Assembly: GCA_021292165.1 (NCBI GenBank)
Contig: CM037888.1
Span: forward strand, 26,928,041 to 26,992,040
Direction of reading: 5' to 3'
DNA: 64,000 bases
DNA from: Shinisaurus crocodilurus
Taxonomy: Eukaryota; Chordata; Lepidosauria; Squamata; Shinisauridae
The notes beneath the pieces were generated by a model. That model searched no databases and had not been told where the DNA came from. It saw only the letters and a list, made by a program, of their open reading frames with translations. Position 1 is the first letter of the stretch; each line of letters begins with the position of its first letter. This document shows, one piece after another, positions 49,956 to 60,631 of this stretch. The position numbers were made by a program, and so were the translations under genes.

Positions 49956-50639
49956 ATATGTGCCACATTATAGCAAAACTGGTGGAGGGTCTTGTGGCAT
50001 TTACAGAGGTGTGAGCTATCATCATGGCTTGGAGCCCATTTTGTATGATGCATTCCATATAGCCTATGGAAGTGTATGCCACAATAAATGTGGCATATTA
50101 GTCTTTACAGTGCCACAAGGCTCTGCTGTTTTTGCAGCCTTAGAGAATAACTTAGTCTCAAATGAAATCAGCAAGCATCCCTCTCCCACTGACTTTAGTG
50201 GGAGGTAGACTTGGGTCCCGCTACCATCTCACACAGGTACAGCAACCAATTCTGTGCCCAGGCAGGACCTGCAACCCCAAAGGAAGAGAGGCCTGGGGTC
50301 TAGAAGAGATCTAGGTTACGTACCCATTTCAGAACTTTTATTAAGAAGATTAATTTTGCCTTTGGGAAACTTGGAAAGGAACGTGATGGCTTACAGTTGA
50401 CGGCTCTTTGGCAGCTTGTATGAAATTAGCTGCTGGTGGCATTTATCCATCTCATCAAAGGATAGGCAATCTTGATAATAAAGGACTCTAATTGGTTGTT
50501 CTTTGATGGGTGTATCAGAATGCAAGGAATACATGGATATGAAAAGGGTGATTTCTCCATCTCCTAAGGAATGAGCCAACCAGATAGATGAGGCATACCG
50601 GTGAGTAACCTAAACAAAGGGATGAGGGAGAGATTTGTT
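49956..50639. other. No recognisable feature
   Basis: No repeat or gene recognised. Confidence 0.4.
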
Positions 50640-50990
50640 TGGTTAGCATTTTGATGCAAACTTAAGTACATTTGCACTTTTGAACCAATATATGAACCAA
50701 AACGTAATTCTTCAAAATTCAAATTTTCAGAATTTTGCAAGAGAGTGAAAAATGCACACACCAAGTGTGTATATTAGTGAAAATAACATTAAAAATGCAT
50801 TCTATTGGGGAAATGGCATGCAAAAAATGTGCATATTAGGCCCATTAGATGTGCATGGAAATGCATACAAATTTTCATGCAAACCTTTTAAGAAAAATTC
50901 TCACAGTTCAGGATGAACCAAACTTAAGAGTGGAAAAATTAGAAATGGAGAGAACTGAAAATGACAGATTCATATATCCCTACTTGAAGT
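50640..50990. repeat. Family F long repeat
   Basis: GCAAACTTAAGTACATTTGC, AAAAATGCATTCTATTGGGG, AAAATGTGCATATTAGGCCC, TTCAGGATGAACCAAACTTA and AATGACAGATTCATATATCCC parallel 27306-27686 from end to end. Confidence 0.7.
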
Positions 50991-51357
50991 TACACCGTGG
51001 TTCTGGACCCATTTGCCTGAAAATTAATCCCATTCATTTAGTTAGAACAGCGCTTTTCAAACTCCCTCCCTGCAGGAAACCCATTTCATATCAATGTGTC
51101 TTCTGAGAAATCACAGATAGATTACATGTGGCACAAGCAGAAGATCTTGGCTCCAGACCTTCAGGAACTCAAGAGAAAAGAATTCAGGTACGGGGCTGGG
51201 GAAAAGCCTCTGCCTGAGTCCTTGCAGTGTGCCGCCAGCCAGAGTTAACACCGGGCTAGATGAACCAAAGGTTTGACTTGGTGTAAGGCAAGTTCATTTA
51301 TGTGCAATGGAGTGCCTCCATTTTGCAACAGATTTTGAGTTTGTAGCATAAAAACCA
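50991..51357. other. Mostly unrecognised; tRNA-Ala SINE tail scrap
   Basis: About 51240-51300 (GGGCTAGATGAACCAAAGGT, GTAAGGCAAGTTC) looks like the 3' end of a tRNA-Ala SINE, plus strand. Confidence 0.4.
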
Positions 51358-51540
51358 CAGGAGGTTGGTGTGATTCCTATTTCGGCGGGGCTCCTTTTCC
51401 ATTGCAGGTTTTTCAGGCTTTATTTGGAGCTTCATAGGAGCTGTCCGTGGTGCTCCATGGTAGTGAAGTTCATGAGGGGGATGAAGTTCAGCACCATGGG
51501 TAGCTCCTATGAAGCTCCAAATTAAGCCCGAAAACCTTTA
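51358..51540. mobile_element. Family D foldback MITE, variant arms
   Basis: GGAGGTTGGTGTGATTCCTA, TCCTTTTCCATTGCAGGTTT, GGAGCTTCATAGGAGCTGTC, then the inverse AGCTCCTATGAAGCTCCAAA. The right terminus is truncated. Confidence 0.8.
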
Positions 51541-51764
51541 TTTTTTCTTTCCGTCTCCCCTCATAGGGCCTTGCCTGGACCACCAGTGAGATTTGCTCCA
51601 GTGACCAAAATTGTCCTCAGCCCATCTGCTTACCTCCACGTCACCTCTCACAGCTAGGATGCCTCCACCATACATGTTCTGATATTCTAAAAATGCTAGC
51701 CCCAAAGAATCACAGCAGTCTCAATCGCATCATGCCCCTGCATGCACACATTCTTCACATTACC
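51541..51764. other. No recognisable feature
   Basis: No repeat or gene recognised. Confidence 0.4.
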
Positions 51765-51830
51765 CAATGGAGGCTGATGGCTCCAATGTCAGTGGTGCAA
51801 AGAGTCCACTCTGGGTTGTAGTCTGGACTG

Positions 51831-51895
<65 letters not shown>

Positions 51896-52620
51896 TATCC
51901 CACCTTTTCCCCAGTAATGGGACTCAAGGCAGCTTTACAACATTAAAACTTGTACAATTTAAAGGTATAAATAGAAATATACAAAAGTTAAAAATATAAT
52001 TAAATTAGCTATAATATTAAAATTATATAAAATATCAACGTTAAAACAACAATAACAATATAAACAGTGCAATCCATCACATTCTCACAGGTCCAGACTA
52101 TTCCCAAACGTCTGCTGGAACAACAACAAAAAAATTGCCTGCCTCCGGAAACATACCAAGGAGGGGACGCAATTCTAGCCTCCCTGGGAAGGGAATTCCA
52201 GAGCATTGGGGCAGCCACTGAGAAGGCCCTCTGCCGAGTTCCTGCCAGGTGTGCCTGAAATGGTGGCAGAACCAAGAGAAGGGCCTCCCCTGAAGATCTC
52301 AAGGTACGGGCAGGCTCAAAAGGGAGAATACAGTCCTTCAGAAAACCTGGACCCGAACCATGTAGGGCTTTATCTGTCATAACCAGCACTTTGAATTGTG
52401 CCTAGAAACAGACTGGGAGCCAGTGAAGCCATTGTAACAGAGGAGTTGTGTGCTCCCTGTAGCCAGCCCCAGTCAGCAGTCTGGCAGAAGCTCTTTGTAT
52501 GCAGAGGGTATTGCAGTAATCCAAATGGGATGCAATTAAGGCATGTGCCACTGTGACAAAGTTCAGACTACAACCTGGAGTGGACTCACTGGCCCACTGG
52601 CATTGGAGCCACCAGCCTCA
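51765..52620. mobile_element. Family D MITE split at its centre by a LINE
   Basis: Left arm 51765-51831 (GGAGGCTGATGGCTCCAATG, GAGTCCACTCTGGGTTGTAG) and right arm 52561-52620 (CAACCTGGAGTGGACTCACT, CATTGGAGCCACCAGCCTC) are inverse to each other. The LINE occupies the gap. Confidence 0.8.
51832..52560 (-). mobile_element. L2-like LINE 3' end with readable C-terminus
   Basis: (ATT)n tail at 51832-51893, then CCCACCTTTTCCCCAGTAAT and an A/T-rich untranslated region. Minus frame 52009-52389 contains L-A-G-T-R-Q-R-A-F-S-V-A-A-P-M-L-W-N-S-L-P. Truncated at about 52560. Insertion polarity is clear from the tail. Confidence 0.85.
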
Positions 52621-52946
52621 TCTGCCATCCCCCTTCTTCTAAAATGTCTCAAACATTCACTCACTCTGACTCCAGGATTTTGATTTAACCCCCCACATAC
52701 CCTCAAACCACCTTAAGCCAATTATCCCCAACTCCCTTTCCCAGCTTCAGATCTATCAATCTTAGATCTCAACCCATCCAGTCATTTTGCTCTGCAGTCC
52801 ATGGATGTGCCAAGCTCCTTCCCCTAAAACTAGTGGTATTCTACTGCAAGTATCCCCAGCACCCATTAACTTCCATAGATTTGTAAACAATATCAGGAAA
52901 GAGAAGACAAGAAGACAAGGTGCTATTACCTATCAAGCCCCTAAGT
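52621..52946. other. No recognisable feature
   Basis: No repeat or gene recognised. Confidence 0.4.
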
Positions 52947-52947
52947 A

Positions 52948-53104
52948 GATTCATAAATCATAGAGTTGGAAGGAGTCTACAACTATGAGGCTATTGAGTC
53001 CAACCCCCTGCTCAATGCAGGAAACTAGAGGAGGGGTCTCCCATCCAAGCAAGATCCAGGCCTGACCTTGCTTAGCTTTCCACGCTCAGACAAGCTGAGC
53101 CAGC
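52948..53104 (-). mobile_element. 5S-rRNA-derived SINE with CR1 tail
   Basis: In reverse: head GCTCAGCTTGTCTGAGCGTG, GAAAGCTAAGCAAGGTCAGG, CTTGGATGGGAGACC (5S box A to box C) and tail GCATTGAGCAGGGGGTTGGA. The intermediate part GATCTTG differs from the other copies. 3' end at about 52948. Confidence 0.85.
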
Positions 53105-53197
53105 GCGAGCCACAGGCCTGTATGTAGTTGGGGACCCAGTTATTTGAAGGATCTTCTCCTTCTGCATGGACCACCCCACACACTGCAGTCACCCATT
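53105..53197. other. No recognisable feature
   Basis: Short spacer between the SINE and the CR1. Confidence 0.4.
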
Positions 53198-53692
53198 GCT
53201 CTTTAAGAAGGACATAGACAAACTGGAGAGGGTTCAGAGGAGGGCAACAAGGATGATAAAGGGACTGGAAACAAGGCCTTATGAGGAGAGACTGAAAGAA
53301 CTGGGCATGTTTAGCCTTCAGAAGAGGAGACTGAGGGGAGATATATGATAGCACTCTTCCAGTACTTGAAGGGTTGTCACACAGAGGAGGGCCTCTTCTC
53401 GATCATCCCAGTTTGCAGGACATGGAATAATGGGCTCAAGTTACAGGAACCCAGATTCCACCTAAACATCAGGAAAAATTTCCTGACTGTCAGAGCAATA
53501 AGACAATGGAACCAACTACCTAGGGAGGTGGTGGGCTCTCCCACTCTGGAGGCATTCAAGGTGAAGCTGGATGGCCATCTGTCAGGGATGCTTTGACCTG
53601 GATTCCTGCATTGAGCAGGGGGTTGGACTCGATGGCCTTGTAGGCCCCTTCTAACTCTACTTTTCTATGATTCTATGATTCTATGTCCCTCT
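53198..53692 (+). mobile_element. CR1 LINE 3' end
   Basis: Two overlapping frames (to 53348, and 53345-53596) give the CR1 C-terminus: [20 protein letters not shown], then R-K-N-F-L-T-V-R-A-I-R-Q-W-N-Q-L-P-R-E-V-V. One frameshift near 53345 separates them. The 3' untranslated part ends in repeated ATTCTATG units at about 53668-53685, the CR1 hallmark. Young-looking but 5'-truncated. Confidence 0.9.
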
Positions 53693-53950
53693 GCTATGTG
53701 AAGTGAGGCTGAGAGGGATGGTTGCTCAGGCCCTCCCATCAATAGCCTCCAGATTATGCAGCTCACTGTCCTGCAAGGTGCAGCTACCCCGCTCATTCAG
53801 ACAGGAAGTTCCAAGAACCTTGTTGACAAATGTGCATTTTATGGCACTGCTTCCTGGTGCTCTCTGCTGATGTTTTGGGCACCGATTCCCTTCTGTAAGT
53901 GGTGGGTCCTGCTAATTCTGCTGTGCAGGCAGAACCCCCTGCTTCCTAGG
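53693..53950. other. No recognisable feature
   Basis: No repeat or gene recognised, though it may be the left part of the following foldback. Confidence 0.35.
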
Positions 53951-54077
53951 GGAAGCCCCAAAATGAGCAGAAGCTCTCATTTCTGGAAGGAGGCAGGTCA
54001 GAGGAACTCCCTCATGCGAGCTCCGCAGACCTGCCTCCTTACTGAAATTAGCATTTCTGCTCATTTCTGGTGGCCCC
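53951..54077. repeat. Inverted repeat with about 55-bp arms
   Basis: Arm 1 (53951-54005: AAAATGAGCAGAAG, GGAAGGAGGCAGGTCAGAGG) pairs with arm 2 (about 54022-54077: CCGCAGACCTGCCTCCTTAC, CATTTCTGCTCATTTCTGG), roughly 80% complementary by eye. Family unknown; possibly a foldback MITE. Confidence 0.7.
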
Positions 54078-54227
54078 AGAAGCAGCAAATTGCCATTGGG
54101 CAAGTGGTGGGGGCCACTTGTGCAATGGAATTGGTGGGGTATAAGAGAATTGGTGGGGATCATAAGTGCCCCATTGGATTCTGCCCTTTGTTCTTATGGA
54201 TTATACTTTGAGTTAGTCTAACATTGT
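54078..54227. other. No recognisable feature
   Basis: GAATTGGTGGGG occurs twice at about 54129 and 54148. Otherwise nothing. Confidence 0.35.
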
Positions 54228-54355
54228 TTATTTTATTTTTTTAATTTATTTATTATATTTTTACCCTGCCTTTTTTTCTGCAAGGAACCCAAGGCAGCTT
54301 ACATAATCCTCCTCCTCCTCTCCATTTTATCCTCACAACAACTCTGTGAGGTAGG
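54228..54355 (-). mobile_element. Sauria-like SINE, 5'-truncated
   Basis: (TTTA)n, TACCCTGCCTTTTTTTCTGC, AAGGAACCCAAGGCAGCTTA, CCTCACAACAACTCTGTGAG; breaks off after GGTAGGTT. Confidence 0.85.
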
Positions 54356-54499
54356 TTGTTCTGCTTGATTCAATGACTTTGGTCTGTAAGCTGCTCTGAG
54401 TATACTATTTGGGTGGAAGATGCAGGTTATGGGTATGCTTAATTCATTAATAATCATGTTTGGAGGCACAACTCCTCAATATATGGGATATTAATTGGA
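54356..54499. other. No recognisable feature
   Basis: Short unrecognised stretch. Confidence 0.4.
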
Positions 54500-54854
54500 C
54501 GGAGCATCCCTTTCAGCCCAAGGGCCGAATTCAGATTTTGGAGAAGCTCTTGGGGGCCACATTCCAATGGTGGGCAGGACCAAAGGGAAAAGGGGTGTGG
54601 CCAAAGGTAAAAGAAATGTTTATGGTAGCTTAAAGTTCTTATTATCAGTAACTAAAACTTAGGAGAGGCATTTCAACCTTTTAGAATGGGGGCAAATGTG
54701 CAAAAGCTAGGGAAAACACCCAAATGATTATGGGTCAGGGGGAAGGGGTGTGGCCAGGAAAAGGGGGTGTGGCCATCTAGGGAACCCTGGAGAACCAGAT
54801 TGGGACCCTCCGAGGGCCAGATTTGGCCGATCGGACTGAGGTTCCGCACCCCTG
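54500..54854 (+). mobile_element. hAT non-autonomous element (family of 26533)
   Basis: GGGGTGTGGCCAAAGGTAAA, CTTAGGAGAGGCATTTCAAC and right end GAGGTTCCGCACCCCTG. Opposite orientation to the 26533 copy; the left terminus is eroded. No transposase. Confidence 0.8.
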
Positions 54855-55942
54855 GCATATTGGGAGGAGATAACAGTTTTTGAATCAAGATAACAGCTGA
54901 ATAAATCCCCCTGATGAAGAGAGCAGAAAAGCAGCAGGAATTGCTAATGGAATTATAATTGCACAGTATGAGTCTTGCCTGTATCCTTAGATGTTGACCT
55001 GTTGCATCCATAGGCAGTCTACTCCCTCCTGGGCAGTAGATAGTTGTTGCAGGTGGTGGGCTACGGTGGACTTGCTGCAAAAGCATGAAGAGAAGGGCTC
55101 AAGAATGCACCAGTTCCATCCCTCCCCATCCTTTGGCGGTGTAGTTAAGTGTTCTTATCACTCAGCCAACAGGTCCCACTTTCTGCAAATGGTATGTTGT
55201 GAACATTAATCAGTGTTTATACAGAGCCGCTTTGAAGAGGAAATATGCCCATATACATGTGAAGTGTTATTAAACTGAGCTGAATTGGAACTGCTTATGG
55301 GGGGGGGGGGGAATTGGCAAGATCAAGGGTGCATATTCAAGGAGTTCTTTGAACATGGAAAGCAAGAGTTACACCAGAGGTACTAGAGATGATTTGAAGA
55401 TCAGGTGTTGTGACAGGTAATAAACTCTGAGCAGAACTAGTGGGCCCTTTGGGAGCGGGGGAGGCATTCTGTCTCCAAGGGCTGCTCTTCAGCCGTCCGT
55501 AGGATCAACAGTGCTACCTACACAACGGGATTCTGTAATTCAATAAAGAATGGTACAAAATACTGGCTTTCTGTGCATGCTAGGAAAACTTGATATGCTT
55601 GTCTTACAACTACCAGAGAAAGGGCTTGCACAGGCTAGGGCTGGAGTGAAACAGTGATATATGACCAACCCTTTGTGAAATTGACCAGGTAATTTTGGGA
55701 GAAATAGTTGAACTCAGTGCTTCTGATTAGACATGGTAAGCTCTGGCGACCCCCAGTGAATAGGAAAGGGGGCAGCAGCCATTCAATAATTACGTCAGAA
55801 CAGGGGTTTGAGGGGAAGAACAAACTGGCCAGTCTGAATTCTGCCCCACCCACCCAAAAAAGAATTTCACCTCATCCTTGAAATTTTGCAGAAACAAAAC
55901 AGCTGATTTTGAGGTGGGTAAAATAGCTAGAAAGGGTCCTTG
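54855..55942. other. No recognisable feature
   Basis: G run at about 55299-55310. No gene or repeat family recognised over about 1.1 kb. Confidence 0.4.
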
Positions 55943-56160
55943 CCAGTGCGGCATAGTGGTCAGAGTGTTGGACTGGGACTTGGGTTCTTGTCCCCACTAG
56001 GCCATGAAGCTCCCTGGGTGACTTTGGGCCAGCCACTGACTCTCAGCCTAACCTACCTCACAGGAGGAGGTAGGAGGAGAGGAAGAGGAGAATTATGTAA
56101 GCAGCCTGGGGTTCCTTGCAGGAAAAAAGGTGGGATATAAAAACAAGCAAACAAACAAAT
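55943..56160 (+). mobile_element. Sauria-like SINE, near full length
   Basis: GTGCGGCATAGTGGTCAGAG (A box), decayed B box, TGACTTTGGGCCAGCCACTG, CCTCACAGGAGGAGG and 3' end GGTTCCTTGCAGGAAAAAAG with an (AAAC)n tail. Confidence 0.9.
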
Positions 56161-56232
56161 TTGGTACAGCCCGAGTACAGACTACTATGTGCTTAATTCA
56201 GTTAATTGTCTGGAAGATTATAAATCACATGC
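56161..56232. other. No recognisable feature
   Basis: Short spacer. Confidence 0.4.
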
Positions 56233-56600
56233 AGGGATGAGGAACCTGTTTTGGTCCAGAGGCCAGATTGCCCCACCCAGACCAACCCAGTGGGCTGGAT
56301 TATGTCACAGGGTGGAGCTCTACTCCAAAAACCCCTCTGTCCTCTGATGTCATCCACCACCACACCACCCATTTTACCTATCTCCATGCCTCGTGGACTC
56401 TGTGCCTCACTTTGCATGGAGAAAGGACTTGCCTAGCACTTGGGGGAGTGGCCCCCCATGCATTGCCCGGGTCAGGTGGCTTTTTAGCACGCTGTTCACC
56501 ATCCCAGTTGGAGTGGCACATGAAGGGCCACTTGGCCAGTACCAGGAGGAGGAGCTCCTCTAGGAGCTGGCCAAGCCAGGCACCTCCTCCCTCTCTCATA
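56233..56600. mobile_element. hAT-like element, one end only
   Basis: CAGGGATGAGGAACCTGTTT and TGGTCCAGAGGCCAGATTGC resemble a hAT left terminus. A matching right end is not visible, so the right limit is approximate. Confidence 0.4.
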
Positions 56601-56604
56601 ATAC

Positions 56605-56995
56605 TAGGACCTGGGGTCATCCTATGAAGCTGATTGGTGGGAGATTTAGGACAGATAAAAGGAAACCTTCACCCAGTGGACAGTTAAACTATGGAATTCA
56701 CTTCCACAGGATGTAGTGATGTCCACCACTTTGGACAGCTTTAAAAGGGGATTGGACAAATTCATGGAGGAGAAGGCCATCAATGCCTACTAGTCCTGAT
56801 TAGCTATATGCTCCCTCCAGTATCAGAGGCTGTATGCCTATGCACTCCAGTTGCCAGTGAACATGGGTACTACTGTTGCACTCATGCCCTGCTTGTGGGA
56901 TCCCGTGGGCAGCTGGTTGGCCACTGTGTGGACAGAATGCTGGAATACATGAACCCTTGGTCTCATCCATCATGGTTCTTATGTTCTTAGTTATT
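56605..56995 (+). mobile_element. CR1-like LINE 3' end
   Basis: CTATGAAGCTGATTGGTGGG, GAATTCACTTCCACAGGATG, GGGGATTGGACAAATTCATG, GAGGCTGTATGCCTATGCAC and end CATCATGGTTCTTATGTTCT: the plus-strand counterpart of 20722-21205. Frame decayed. Confidence 0.9.
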
Positions 56996-57167
56996 TTACA
57001 TGTGTTTAGAAAATAGCCTGGTGATTAGATTAGGATTAATAAAACCTTAGCAGTCATAACATTACATCAGCATTTATTGTGCAACAGAAGGATATCATAA
57101 GCGATGTCAAAAAAGCCAATCTGGTCTCTAATATTTGGTTCCATTCAGGAGCCTATTTATTTAACTA
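56996..57167. other. No recognisable feature
   Basis: Short unrecognised AT-rich stretch. Confidence 0.4.
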
Positions 57168-57567
57168 ACACTCCAATCATAAACTCGCTTATCTGGGAAT
57201 AAGCCCCAGTGAACTCAATTACTGGATTCAGACAACATGAGGTTGGGTTGTCTCTGAACTGTGGGTTGTTGTTGAAACATTGTCTGATCCCAGCTGTGCT
57301 AACAACTACAAGCCATGGCTTGTTATCCGTGAACAATCCATGAAGAGAACCCATGGTTTGTTATTGGGTTATGAACCATTGTTCACCATGGTTTGTTATC
57401 TTGGCTGGGTTCAGACAACACGATAACCCACATTTCAACAACAATCCACAGTTCAATGACAACCCACACTCAACCTATAGTCAGCCCTTGAGTGTGGTTT
57501 TTCATGTTGTCTGAACCCAGTCAATGGGACTTAATTCTGATCAGCCATGGGTAAGATTGCATTATAA
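57168..57567 (-). mobile_element. Family B MITE split by family I
   Basis: Left part 57168-57219 (GGGAATAAGCCCCAGTGAAC, TCAAT) and right part 57521-57567 (TCAATGGGACTTAATTCTGA, AGATTGCATTATA). Removing 57220-57520 plus one TCAAT restores the family B core. Confidence 0.85.
57220..57520. mobile_element. Family I MITE nested in family B
   Basis: ACTGGATTCAGACAACATGA to CATGTTGTCTGAACCCAG; internal ACTGTGGGTTGTTGTTGAAA and GGCTGGGTTCAGACAACACG, so a terminal-like motif also occurs internally at about 57401. Flanked by TCAAT on both sides (57215-57219, 57521-57525). Confidence 0.85.
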
Positions 57568-57648
57568 GGCTGCAATCCTGTGCATACCTTTCTGTGAGCA
57601 AACAATGAAACTTACTTCTGAATAGACTGGGTAGGACTGAACTATAAT
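57568..57648 (+). mobile_element. Family B MITE
   Basis: AAGGCTGCAATCCTGTGCAT, AATGAAACTTACTTCTGAAT, GGGTAGGACTGAACT. Directly follows the interrupted copy. Confidence 0.75.
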
Positions 57649-58140
57649 TAATTACGTAAACAATTCATCCATAAAGAATTCACTATGATAGTGATTAATT
57701 GTTAAAACTCTTCTAACCCTACTGATTTCAGTTCATAAAAGAATGTCCAGGAGGCAGCTTACAATTCCAAGACAAACATTAAAACCATATTAAAAATACA
57801 AAATGATGCTAGAGCAGCAGAGCCAGTAAAACAGTAGTAAAATCAGCAGATCTGCAACAGCATCAAAATTAAAGTTTATTGTAAGGGCCTCAGTAAATTG
57901 TTTCTAAAAGTCTTTGACAGACACATAAAGGTCATTCAATTTGGAACCAGACAAGCCTCCCAGAAACAATGTGCCACTCCTGAAAAGGCACTTTCCTTGG
58001 TCACCACCCAATGGGGACACCCAGAGAAGGTCCTGCGATGGTGATCTTAATCAGACATTTTTATATGGGATGTCCTCCAGATGCTTGGGTCCCAAGTCAT
58101 ATCATATCATAATATATCCTATCATCATCACCGGGGTTAG

Positions 58141-58252
58141 ACCATCTGGTGCCTTTCCTAGGTTTTGGACTACAATTCCCATAACCTCTTACCATTGGCC
58201 ATGCTGACTGGGGCTTCTGGGAGTTGTAGTCCAAAACATCGGGTTTCCTATG
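58141..58252. mobile_element. hAT-type foldback MITE
   Basis: TTTTGGACTACAATTCCCAT, CATTGGCCATGCTGACTGGG, GGGAGTTGTAGTCCAAAACA. Imperfect hairpin; termini eroded. Confidence 0.7.
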
Positions 58253-58524
58253 CTAATTAATAGTGATCTCGATTCTCCAAGTAGCATTCCTTAGGTAGCC
58301 AAAACTTCACCATCCATGCACAAGAAGGAGGTATCAGCAGGTTTAGGGGAACTCCAAGGTTGGCAGAAAGCACAACAAATCTGTTGCAAGAAAACCATTG
58401 AGGGAGGGGAACCCCCCAAATAGCCCTGTTAGGACTGAGCATGCACAGTTGTGGGAACAGAGATGCACAGTTGTGAGGGGAGGCACCAAAAAACAAGGTA
58501 GGAGGAATGGAATGGCTGGAATCC

Positions 58525-58525
<1 letters not shown>
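58253..58525. other. No recognisable feature
   Basis: Contains two copies of ATGCACAGTTGTG about 23 bp apart (about 58442 and 58465). Otherwise nothing. Confidence 0.4.
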
Positions 58526-58566
<41 letters not shown>

Positions 58567-58592
58567 CGATGATTGGTCTACCAGCCACACCA

Positions 58593-58627
<35 letters not shown>

Positions 58628-58628
58628 A
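58526..58628. repeat. (ATG)n and (TA)n(CA)n microsatellites
   Basis: (GAT)n at about 58526-58572; (TA)n at about 58594-58616 followed by a short (CA)n. Confidence 0.95.
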
Positions 58629-58850
58629 TACAAACAAGATATACCAGCTCTCAGTTATACACTCAAAATAAAAATCCTGAATCCTGAAGAGGAGCACCTC
58701 CCATGGTGACATTTTCTTGCAGAGCCCACTTGTAGTAGGGCTTTGAAGGCCCGGCACTTTTAATATTGTCCCCCAAATGGACTGGGAGCCAGTGACATTT
58801 ATTAGAGACTATTAAATAACAAGTGAGGTATCGCTTGTCATCTAAATGCC

Positions 58851-59182
58851 GGCAGCCCCTGGAAATGCCCCTACTCTGCAATTAGTCTTTTTAAAAGCCT
58901 GCATTGGCATCGATGGAGTTTTTAGAAAATGCAGGGTGGGCACAGGACGGGAGCAGGAAGCAGGGAAGCCGACCCGCCTCTGATCAGTGAATCGAGATTA
59001 GGCAGGGAAACTGGCAAATTGGATGGGGACCTCCCCGCAGGCTGTGTTAGGTGGGCTGGAGTTTCCCCATTCCTGTTTTAGACGGAAGATGCATGTTCTT
59101 GTTTAACAGGGCTCACAACTTGTATTCACTTTATTAGTCTCTCTGCTTCCTAGAAAGGTGCCCATCCCCCCAACCACCACCA

Positions 59183-59226
<44 letters not shown>

Positions 59227-59402
59227 CTGCATGGCATAGTTCTCCACCAGCTGCTCCCAGGAATGAACAGAACTGGCATGGAAGGAAACCAACCATCCAC
59301 ACGGATTCCATTCTCCTATAAAGTATTTTCATAAGGTTGGAATATCCTCTGCATCCCAGCTGAGCATTCGGAACATTCAAAGATTCTGAAAACTCTTTCA
59401 TC
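58851..59402. other. Unrecognised DNA with (TC)n(AC)n
   Basis: (TC)n at about 59184-59202 runs into (AC)n to about 59226. No gene. Confidence 0.5.
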
Positions 59403-59606
59403 CAGTGGAGGCTGGTGACTCCAGTGTCAGCGTGGGACTCCTTATCCATTGCATATTTTGGTTAGAGCTTTATAGGAGCTATCCATGGCGCTCCATGGTG
59501 ATGACCCTATTTTGAGAATGGAGTTCAGCTCCATGATAGCTCCTATAAAGCTCAAGCAAAAAGACACAGTGGATAAGGAGCCCCATTGACACAGGAGTCA
59601 CCAGTG
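59403..59606. mobile_element. Family D foldback MITE, near complete
   Basis: CAGTGGAGGCTGGTGACTCC to AGGAGTCACCAGTG. Arms of about 90 bp with TTATAGGAGCTATCCATGG and its inverse ATAGCTCCTATAAAGCTC. The CAGTGGAGG terminus is seen here most clearly and is hAT-like. Confidence 0.85.
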
Positions 59607-59682
59607 CCCCCAACCCCACCCCACCTTCATCACTTTTCATCTTTCCCTCATTTTAACTAGAACTTATCAGTGTTGCCAGTCT
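59607..59682. other. No recognisable feature
   Basis: Short spacer. Confidence 0.4.
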
Positions 59683-59812
59683 AGGAACACAGGAAGCTGC
59701 CTGATACAGAGTCAGGGCCTTGGTCCATCAAGCCATGTGTTGTTGACACTGACTTGCAGCAGCAGCAGCTCTCCAGGGTTTAAGGCAGGATTCTTTCCTT
59801 GCCTGACCTGAA
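59683..59812 (-). mobile_element. tRNA-Ala-derived SINE, head missing
   Basis: CAGGAAGCTGCCTGATACAG, AGTCAGGGCCTTGGTCCATC, GCTCTCCAGGGTTTAAGGCA. Truncated before the tRNA-like head. Confidence 0.8.
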
Positions 59813-60345
59813 TGAATGAATGAACTGTCCTAGACAGTTCCCTGTGTGCAGCCTAATAGATGTCACAAGATCCTCAGCACTCAGCAGTTGCATGACAGAC
59901 ATGCAGGGGTTCCTTCACAGATATATGAGTGCAGAAAAGGTTCAAGTCAGAACATTTGAGAACCACTGATCAAAAGTAAAGCTAGACGTTTTGGGGAGGG
60001 GAACAGGAGGAGCTGGCCAATAGATCGTTTCTCTCAGCTCCCTAAAAATAATGTAATGGGCTGAATTAGTTTAAACGTTATTGATACCCCAAACAGAGCC
60101 TCTTACTGTGACCCAGTACTTAAAGGTCACTAAGACCATTGCTTATAGGGTGCTATAGGAACACCACATGTCAATACAATTAGTGAGATCCTTTGGAATC
60201 TGCAGAGTTTCCCCCAGTTGCCTATCAAGCAAATCTTTGTTTAGCCTCACCAAAGTCACAGGGCACTGCGTTCCCATCTGTTCCTTCCATAATAAGTACT
60301 GTTTAATTTACTTTTAAAAAATAATTGACTAGAGGAGTATTACTA

Positions 60346-60346
<1 letters not shown>
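59813..60346. other. No recognisable feature
   Basis: No repeat or gene recognised. Confidence 0.4.

Positions 60347-60398
<52 letters not shown>
60347..60398. repeat. (GA)n microsatellite
   Basis: About 24 uninterrupted GA units; another, broken one at about 60599-60632. Confidence 0.95.
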
Positions 60399-60401
<3 letters not shown>

Positions 60402-60598
60402 TATATGTCAATCAAAATTCTTCTTTCAACTTCTCGGCCTCCTCTCCCTTTTGAATCTCTTGGTAATATTACAAAGATGTTCTTAGCCAAATACATGTTT
60501 CTGTTAATGAAATTTTATGTTTGCTAAGGAATCAAATTTCCTTTCTTGCCATGCACTACTAGCTAAAGCTGAATCGGCCATCTTATTTTCACACACAC

Positions 60599-60631
<33 letters not shown>

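Larger units (their letters stand above)
57700..58850 (-). mobile_element. L2-like LINE 3' region, interrupted
   Basis: Untranslated and C-terminal side at 57700-58105 (GGAGGCAGCTTACAATTCCA, AAAGGCACTTTCCTTGGTCA), and a further piece at 58725-58850 (GTAGTAGGGCTTTGAAGGCC, GGACTGGGAGCCAGTGACAT) that continues the same order. The DNA between is partly a MITE and microsatellites. Whether it is one insertion event is unsure. Confidence 0.55.
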
